A stretch of DNA of 64,000 nt from Boswellia sacra (taxonomy: Eukaryota; Streptophyta; Magnoliopsida; Sapindales; Burseraceae): the NCBI GenBank assembly GCA_013180625.2, contig SNVD02006886.1:124001-188000 (forward strand). The letters run 5' to 3'. This document shows, piece after piece, positions 57,438 through 64,000 of the stretch. The translations under genes were made by a program, and so were the position numbers. A model generated the notes under the pieces. That model did not search any database and had not been told where the DNA came from. It was given only the letters and a program-made list of their open reading frames with translations. Numbering within the stretch: position 1 is the stretch's first letter; each line of letters starts with the position of its first letter.

Positions 57438-59240
57438 TGATAGTAATAAAATATTTATTAAATAAATATTAGTATAATAATATGAAAATAAGTAATAAAT
57501 TTTATATAATAAAAATAAAATAATATGAATTATTTGTTTCCAAAATTATATGAATTTATATTTAAAAATTCTAATTAATAATGTTATATATATGTATATA
57601 GATATACATGTTATAGCAGTAATAAAATAATCAAATATGTAAATTTTATATTTTTAATAAGACAATATCAATAAATATTCAACTTTTGGCTTACCTTCAA
57701 ACAAAGAACACCAATACATTTTTAATTAAGCACTCCCTTGAACTTATATAAAAATTATCATTTTTACCTCTCAAATCATCATTTTTAGGGATGTGATTGG
57801 TGAAAAACAAGCAACTTCAAAGGTATCATTAATGAAAAATGTACAGCTATTCTCTGCTTGAAATTAAGACTAAACTCGACGGTATTTATTGATGTTATCC
57901 GTATTTTTATTAATTATTATATTATAATAAAATTAAATTAATTTTTTAATTTATCAAAATTAGTTTTGATTATTTTATTAATAAAATAATGTAGTAATAA
58001 TAAAACTTAATTATATAATATGAAAATAAATAATACATATAACAAATAATATAATATATTAATAATTATTCATTTAAAAGAATATAACTTTTTATTATAT
58101 CTAATTAAATATTTTTATCTACAAGTAATCTTCATTATTGAATTATAAAAATTATGCACTAATAATATATTAAATAAAAATTAATATTAAATTTAAGTTC
58201 AAAATTTTAGTAAATAATCTTCAATTTCTTATTCCTATAAATATTATCATGTTTTCAATATCGTTATTCTAATTATTAAATTAATTTGTATTCAAATTAA
58301 ACTTGAATAAAAAAACAAATTAGTTAGTGTTAAAAAATTTATCATATACTAATATGGTCTAGTCTCATATTGCATCAAACAAAAGACAATTATAATCTAA
58401 GTTCAATCTGGTTCCATCCTAATCCAAGTCAAGCTTAGTCAAGTTTGATATAGTCTATTTCTGTTTAGCCAATCCAGTCCCAGATCCCAAACGAGGCCTT
58501 AGTTCCTAAATTCTATAGGTATCAGAGTCAAATCCATAAACTGCTAAGGTTTTAGACTTAGGAGCTGGTTATGTCTATATTTGAAGACTAGATATAACTT
58601 AGATAACTTATTCTTAGTTATTTAGATATCTTAAGTTGTTTGATTTCCTAACTTAAGTTTGAGAATAAAATAAAATCGTCTGAATAGAACAATCTAAAAT
58701 TTTTATTTTTTATCTTAATGTAAAAACATTAAATGCCTCCTTTTTTTATTTCTAAATTATTTTTATTATTACCTCTTTTTTATTAACATTTTTAATGTAA
58801 TTCATCCTTCTAAACTATTACGTATACTATTCATATTTTTCAATTTTGTTATTATTTAATATATTTTTATAATTACTTCATTAATATTGTAAAATTACAT
58901 GGTTATTTTTACATATATTTTCTTTTCAAAATTTTCATATCATTTATAAAGAAAAAAAATTAAGAATATATTACTTTTTATAAATAACTTAAGTGGATCT
59001 ATTTAACTTTATTAAATTTTAATGCATATATTTATATAACTTATAAATATAAAATATATGTATGTACATACTTAATAAAGGTATATATGTCAATTTAATC
59101 GTTTTAAGACATTTTTAACTTATAAAAACAAATAATTTAAGACTTCGAATTAGATATTAGAAAATAAAAAATAAATATTTTATTCAGTTTTTTTTATTCG
59201 AATTTATTCAAATTCAACTATTAGATTTCAGATAAAAAAA
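57438..59240. other. AT-rich intergenic sequence
   Basis: About 1.8 kb at very low GC content with no recognised gene or repeat unit. A possible decayed retroelement cannot be excluded. Confidence 0.55.
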
Positions 59241-59450
59241 TAATTGACCCTTTACGCTTACTTGGGCCAATGTTTTAGGTTTAGCTACTTGGATCAACGC
59301 TTATAACTTGGGCTTACTAGGCTTGGGGCACTATTAAATGATTACCTCAATCAATGTTTTAGACTTGGGCTTTCTTGGGCGTGGGACACTGTCAATGTGA
59401 AGATTTGGGTCAATGTTTTAGAGTTGGACATACTTGAGCTTGGGACAGAG
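59241..59450 (+). repeat. Degenerate tandem repeat, about three units
   Basis: Units built on 'cttgggcc/tcaatgttttag' followed by 'gttgg/cttgggc..acttg..cttgggacac'. They recur near 59259, 59342 and 59404 with variable spacing of about 60-80 bp. There is no coding sense. Confidence 0.6.
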
Positions 59451-59524
59451 ATAAGCTCTTTGAAAACCAAGTTCCTTCTCAATCACAAAATCTCCAGTCT
59501 AATCTATACAAAGCTTAAACAAGA

Positions 59525-59895
59525 GAAATTTTCCTCCATCAAAGGGCCTTCTAATCTAAACGAGTATAATCATACATTATATCCTGGTGGACGTGCTAAA
59601 GTGTCTTGGTTGTGTGAGAGAAACGGTGTTATCTCCCTTCTAAAGCCTTGCTGCTGGCACAGTCACATTAGACTCCAATAAAGCGCACGTTAACTCCATC
59701 TCCTGCAATGGCGTACCTTTTTCCAAACCAATTATTCCACTTGTAAACAAAGAACACTGTGACAAAGGATCATTTAGTCAAATTTCCAATTCAGCTGTGC
59801 AGGCAACGACCAGAGCCAACCGCAGCATACGATTTGCTTTGTCGTCTACATTGTCCAGTCTGAATTTGATTTCCCATGTGGCTCCTTGATATATG
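59525..59895 (-). pseudogene. Rhamnogalacturonan lyase C-terminal fragment, broken
   Basis: The minus strand encodes SIYQGATWEIKFRLDNVDDK, then MLRLALVVACTAELEI, a stop, LNDP, LFTSGIIG, KGDNTVSLTQPR and, after a frameshift, IMYDYTRLD. This order matches the last domain of plant rhamnogalacturonan (rhamnogalacturonate) lyases, secreted polysaccharide-lyase family 4 enzymes that cut the pectin backbone. In those the C-terminal carbohydrate-binding-like domain has W-I-F-L, LALA, NDP, TGLIG, GDNTI-LTQ and YDYIRLE motifs. An in-frame TGA (about 59780) and at least one shift near 59580 disable it. No upstream catalytic domain is visible, so it is a detached fragment. Confidence 0.83.
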
Positions 59896-59959
59896 CTTTA
59901 CCCTTCTTTCTGCAAAGCAACATAACTTTTCACCTAGTTAAGAAATTCTTATACCATTG

Positions 59960-61656
59960 AGCCTATTATGAACGAGAACAATAGAAATTACTATCCTTGT
60001 ACTTCATGCGAAGTACCAATCTTTGCCACAACCCACGAGCCGTATAGAACAAATATCAATTAGGATAAAACTCTGAATATTTTTCCGTTCAAGTTTGTAT
60101 AGAAAATTTATACATAAAATTGATGTGGCATCAACTTGAACGGAAATATTAATATGAGTTGTCTACGTAATAAATGCTAATAAATCATATGACATTCAAT
60201 TATTAATATTACATCAACTTTGTATACAAATTTAATAAATATAACATTACTCATAAAAAGAAGATGACAAGTTAAACATGTTAAATCACACGTTAATAAA
60301 TTAATCCCGGTATTGGCATTGGATCCCACCATCTGAACTTGGGTTATGAAATGTGTACGGCAATGATAAACCATTAGAGCAAATTACAACTATAGACGTT
60401 CACAATTAAGTGGGATACATTGCGTTATTAATTAACCATTCGAGAGTTGATTAATAACGCTATTGTGATAACTTATGTGGCTATATTAAATAAAATTGTG
60501 GTTAATTAATAATTCATAACATGTTAACTATAGACGTAATTGTGCATTGTGATAACTTATGTGGCTCTATTAAATAAAATTGTGGGATAAATGCTATTAA
60601 TTATTATTAAGAGTTGTTCTGTTCTGCCTCTATTTTCTATATATCTCTTCAGCCCTTACATCTAAACACACCTAATAAAAAAATATTAAACCCTTGTATC
60701 TTTCTCATTGAACCCCATCTAATTTCCTAAATACCCTTTGAATGTATAACTACATTTTTCTAACATCACCAGACATATTTTCATGTAACAATCTGCTATC
60801 AAATCCTTTATTTTGCTCATTGAAACCAACAACATGATTTTCTTCCCACAAAAGTGAGAAACTTTTCCAATGTTGCAGGCTGTCTCGCCTCTATCATGTT
60901 GAAAGCTTACTGTTGTTTCCAATGTCTCTCTTATTTTCATTTTGACAGCACAAGGCCTTAACTTTATTCTTGCTTCATCTCATTTCTGAAAGCAAATATG
61001 GCTACAAAGGCATGAAGCACATGAATGGCAGCCCCTGGCCCTGGAACATTCTCTAGAAATTAACTGTTCTTTGTCTTCCTCTACAACTCTTCACTTATAA
61101 ACAAGGCTTTAGTGGCATCCTCAGCAGAATAAACTGCTTGTAAAAGCCAGGACATATCAATAAAGGAATGATATTTTTTGAACATTTTGAGAATATCAAT
61201 TGCTATCTCGACAGGATTGCAAAGCATGGGAAGGACTATGATTGACTTTTTTGCATTTAATTTTTCTATCAAAGTGGAACAAATAATTTTAGTATTCATG
61301 AATTAAAATGTGGTTTGTTAACAAAAGGAAAATCAAACAAAGAGATAGGTCCGGTATGTGTTTAAGTTTTTCAATTCTATACACCAAACTCTTCCTTTAC
61401 TATACAATTTTTTTAATCATAAAAGAAAGATCTATGCGTTGTTTCATTTATTTTTATTTCTTGCAAAAGTTTAAGATGATTTCATTCTTTACTCTTACAT
61501 CAAGGTTATGCTCTCACTTTTTCACAAAATATATGGCATATATTTAGAATTTTTTTGTCTCTTTTAGTCATTTTATTTTAGGGCAAAATTGTAAAAAAAA
61601 ATTAAAATAAAAGGGGGTGTTGATGAGGTGAAAAGTGGGGACTGAATAGAACAGCT
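59960..61656. other. Intergenic sequence with two unidentified frames
   Basis: Minus-strand frames 60940-60719 (73 residues) and 61299-61081 (72 residues) have balanced composition. The latter includes KIICSTLIEKL, NPVEIAIDIL and SAEDATKALFISEEL and looks like degraded exon sequence, but I recognise no family. 60075-60153 can form an inverted repeat. A terminus 'ataacattactc' at 60243-60254 belongs to a MITE-like family seen at 41752. Confidence 0.45.
60075..60153. repeat. Short inverted repeat
   Basis: An arm reading 'tatttttccgttcaagtt' near 60077-60094 is matched in reverse by 'aacttgaacggaaata' near 60137-60152, with a loop of about 40 bp. It may be part of a MITE. Confidence 0.6.
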
Positions 61657-62592
61657 CATTATTAAATACATATATGAGTTATATATTATGTTTATTGGAG
61701 TAGTAATAAATATTTTGTTAATACGGGGGTTTTGACTTTCAAGAGGTTTATATTATTATTATTTATTAATTTTGCACAATGATGATGATAGTAAGTTTAA
61801 TTGTTATTTCTATGGTTTTAAAGTTCAACAAGTTAGAATATTGATATTTTGTAGAGAGCATAAAATATTTCTTAATGTAGAGTTACCATTAGTGAAAAAT
61901 ATTTTTTAATGTGGGGGTTTTCTTTATTTTATGGTTGTTAATATTTTTATGATATTTTGAGAAAAATGTAATATTATAAATTATTAGATGATTATTAATG
62001 TTGTGTATAAGTTTGAAAATATTTTATTTACGAGGTGATAAAATGCTCCTTCAATTTTCTTTATTGTGCATTTAATATTCTTGTGCTCTCTAGCATTCTT
62101 TTTATGAGAAAGTTAATGCGATTAGATTAAGAGTGCTAGTCAAAACAATTATCGATCTAAGGACAAGTTTCCCAGGATGAAATAGAGTAGGGCACATTTA
62201 TGAAAAATCAGCATGCTATATTCAATTAATCAATTAATTAAATTGTTAAGGGGGATGTGCTTAATCCTAAAGGGAGTCACCTAGGGAAGTAATCCAATCT
62301 CTGTGGTTGGAGATCCCATGAAGGAGGTTCAATGAGGAGGAATAATCTATACTGTGTGATTTGTCAAACACAACTATATTGACATATCTTAGAGAAGATA
62401 TGATCCTAGTCATCCTTATGACAAAGTGCTTATTGTATGTGATGTTAGAAAGGATATTTGTCCTGAATAAGTGCAAAAGCTAGACACTCTTGCAAGGTAT
62501 AGGTCATATATACCTTTTGAGGATTCACCTAAATGAGAGCATCGTGAGGATCGCGATTGTGAGAATCATGTTGTTTTCTAAAACTCTCATGA
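61657..62592 (+). mobile_element. Fragment F of the non-coding E family
   Basis: In plus orientation it matches 45870-44925 of element E read on the minus strand, block for block. It starts at 'attaaatacatatatgagtt', passes 'tgtgggggttttctttattt', 'tgctccttcaattttcttta', 'aagggggatgtgcttaa' and 'ctctgtggttggagatccca', and ends at 'aaaactctcatga'. No LTR is included. The left edge is abrupt at about 61657. The right edge coincides with the start of the CACTA-like terminus at 62593. Confidence 0.9.
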
Positions 62593-63060
62593 CTACAACA
62601 AAACAGGCCTTTTATGTCGGGCAAAAAATGACATCTATCAATATATATGTCGGTTTTTGCGCGACATAAATGGACCTGACACATATTCCTATATGTGTCA
62701 CTTGGTCAAACCGACACACATATATGTGTCATTCGGAAACAAACATATATATATAGAACAAATATTTGTCATACGTGTCAGATTTTATCAAATATGTGTC
62801 TGCCAATATGTGACACAAATGTAGTGTCGGTTACAAAACGACACAAAAATAAATTATTATGTGTTATTTTTTGACCGACATTAAAATAAATGTCATTCAC
62901 CAAGTGACACAAGTATTTTAACTGGAGTCATTTACTGGCACAAGAGGACTTTTATGTGTCGTTTTTAGGCCGACATGTACATTTCCACATATATAATATG
63001 TGTCGGCCTGAATTCTAAATTCATGCCGACACGTAGTATATATTTTTTATTTTTAGGAAC
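62593..63060. mobile_element. CACTA-like transposon terminus
   Basis: Begins CTACAACAAAACAGGCC, close to the CACTACAA-type start of plant CACTA elements. It continues with a dense array of short repeats 'atgtgtcgg' and 'ccgacaca' in both orientations, the usual sub-terminal transposase-binding repeats. No second terminus is seen before the window ends, so the element is truncated or extends beyond 64000. Superfamily assignment is from pattern only. Confidence 0.65.
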
Positions 63061-63084
63061 CTGGTTTTATATGTATATATTTGT

Positions 63085-63119
63085 GTGTGTGTGTGGGTGT
63101 ATATATATATATATATACA
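63085..63119. repeat. GT / TA microsatellite
   Basis: Alternating GT run followed by a TA run. Confidence 0.85.
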
Positions 63120-63189
63120 AGAATTATCTTGCGATATTGAGTATGATGCTTGCATGTGAGAGATCAAGATGCCTCATATTAATGTGAAC

Positions 63190-63400
63190 TAAAGGTAGCC
63201 CTGGAAAATTCTATACGACCCATTAACACGACACGAACCCATTCGATAAAAACGTGTTTTGGATTTAATGTTATTGGATCGGGTCATTAATGGGTTAACA
63301 CGATAAAACCCGTTTGATATTGGACCGTTTTCGGGTTTACCCTATAAAAAACCGTTTCACCCGTTTAACCCGTTAATATTAAGGATAATTTAGTAAATTT
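63190..63400. repeat. GGGTTAACACG-type dispersed repeat
   Basis: Starts 'ggtagccctgg' and contains repeated 'cgacccattaacacgacacg', 'gggtcattaatgggttaaca' and 'acccgtttaacccgtt'. Such runs are found as sub-terminal parts of plant hAT (Ac-like) elements whose ends resemble TAGGGCTGG. Only one end is visible, so the assignment is tentative. Confidence 0.5.
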
Positions 63401-64000
63401 ATTTATAATACATAAAAAATATATATATATAATAAAATATAAATAATTATTACAAATATTGATTTCTAACTTAACCTAATCAAAATTATTATAATACTAT
63501 TGAGTCAATATATTTTACCGCAAACTTATTATTGTGCAAGACAAAAGGGTAGCCGCAAAGCCAAGGGAAGACAGGTACGAGCTTCCTCCATTAGTTCTTT
63601 TACTTCTTTAATAATTTTTATCCTTACAAAACAGCATCTAAATTGCTAAACAATAGAATAAAGTGTAATACTTTTTGCATTAGGCTTGTTTTATACGAAA
63701 ACTTTTATGGGTTTTGTGGTTCAAATCAAAGACATGTGATTGGTCAAGTTTTCCTCAATTAATGTTTCTCTTTCATGACATATTAATTGTTTGTAGCTTT
63801 CTTCCCGCAGGACATCAACAAGTCAAAGAAAAAGATGATTAAATATATATTTTAAGAGTAGGCCAACTAGGGTTAGCAAATTGATGCTTTTAAAAATATT
63901 GGAAATTGCGTTTTGAATTTTGTTTTTTTCTTGAATTTTATTTTTCACCTCTTTATGATGCACATTCGCACACACCAACTTACACATTAGTTTTAAGAGG
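63401..64000. other. Intergenic sequence to the window end
   Basis: AT-rich, with no gene recognised. A slightly GC-richer stretch at 63540-63590 ('aaagggtagccgcaaagcca') could be part of an exon or transposon, but shows no motif. Confidence 0.45.

Noticed and set aside
1..64000. CRISPR arrays, bacterial operons and prophage-type features
   Set aside because: The sequence is plant nuclear DNA. Short repeats present are microsatellites or transposon sub-terminal repeats without regular spacers.
1..64000. Endogenous pararetrovirus (caulimovirid) sequence
   Set aside because: All RT domains seen are in the Ty1/copia order with integrase before RT. No movement-protein or coat-protein type frame accompanies them.

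Overview
The window is nuclear DNA from a flowering plant, most likely a eudicot. It is AT-rich, with long intergenic stretches filled by nested LTR retrotransposons, an L1-type LINE, miniature DNA transposons and a decayed plastid 23S rRNA insertion. Only one compact, apparently intact host gene is visible, a single-domain B3 protein at 52630-52998. The genus cannot be fixed from sequence alone. Statements about families and domains rest on motifs read by eye; no alignment or search was run.

Layout. 1-968: AT-rich, with a segment duplicated at 6303-6615. 969-5785: decayed Ty1/copia element on the minus strand (element A). 6802-7686: solo LTR of family B with a perfect 5-bp target duplication. 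8442-15759: plus-strand Ty1/copia element D, with a Ty3/gypsy-type solo LTR lodged in its gag region. 17073-18306: complete TRIM. 19664-21906: ORF1-only LINE with a 17-bp target duplication. 22995-24392: old plastid 23S rDNA insertion. 24582-41157: large minus-strand Sirevirus-type element B with an extra envelope-like reading frame; a second Sirevirus-type element C (25152-31761) sits inside its 3' LTR. 43196-49463: long Ty3/gypsy-type solo LTR (H), split by non-coding LTR element E (44056-47562). 52630-52998: B3 gene, followed by a duplicated 3' flank. 54827-55580: hAT-type miniature element. 56156-57427: Mutator-type element with doubled terminal repeats. 59525-59895: rhamnogalacturonan lyase pseudogene fragment. 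61657-62592: fragment F of the E family, cut by a CACTA-like terminus.

How parts fit together. Nesting gives relative ages: C is younger than B, E is younger than H, and the gypsy-type LTR is younger than D. The target-site duplications allow several empty sites to be reconstructed. D, E and F form one lineage. D codes for gag-pol; E and F keep a shared non-coding interior and a long conserved 3' untranslated region.

The most unusual signal is in D and E. Both lack the usual initiator-methionine tRNA primer site that A, B, C and the TRIM carry. Two bases after the 5' LTR they instead have a sequence complementary to a 20-bp motif conserved inside their own LTRs. The pairing is 15/15 in D and at least 11 contiguous pairs in E, with an identical 168-nt spacing. 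This suggests a self-primed, or otherwise non-tRNA-primed, copia lineage.
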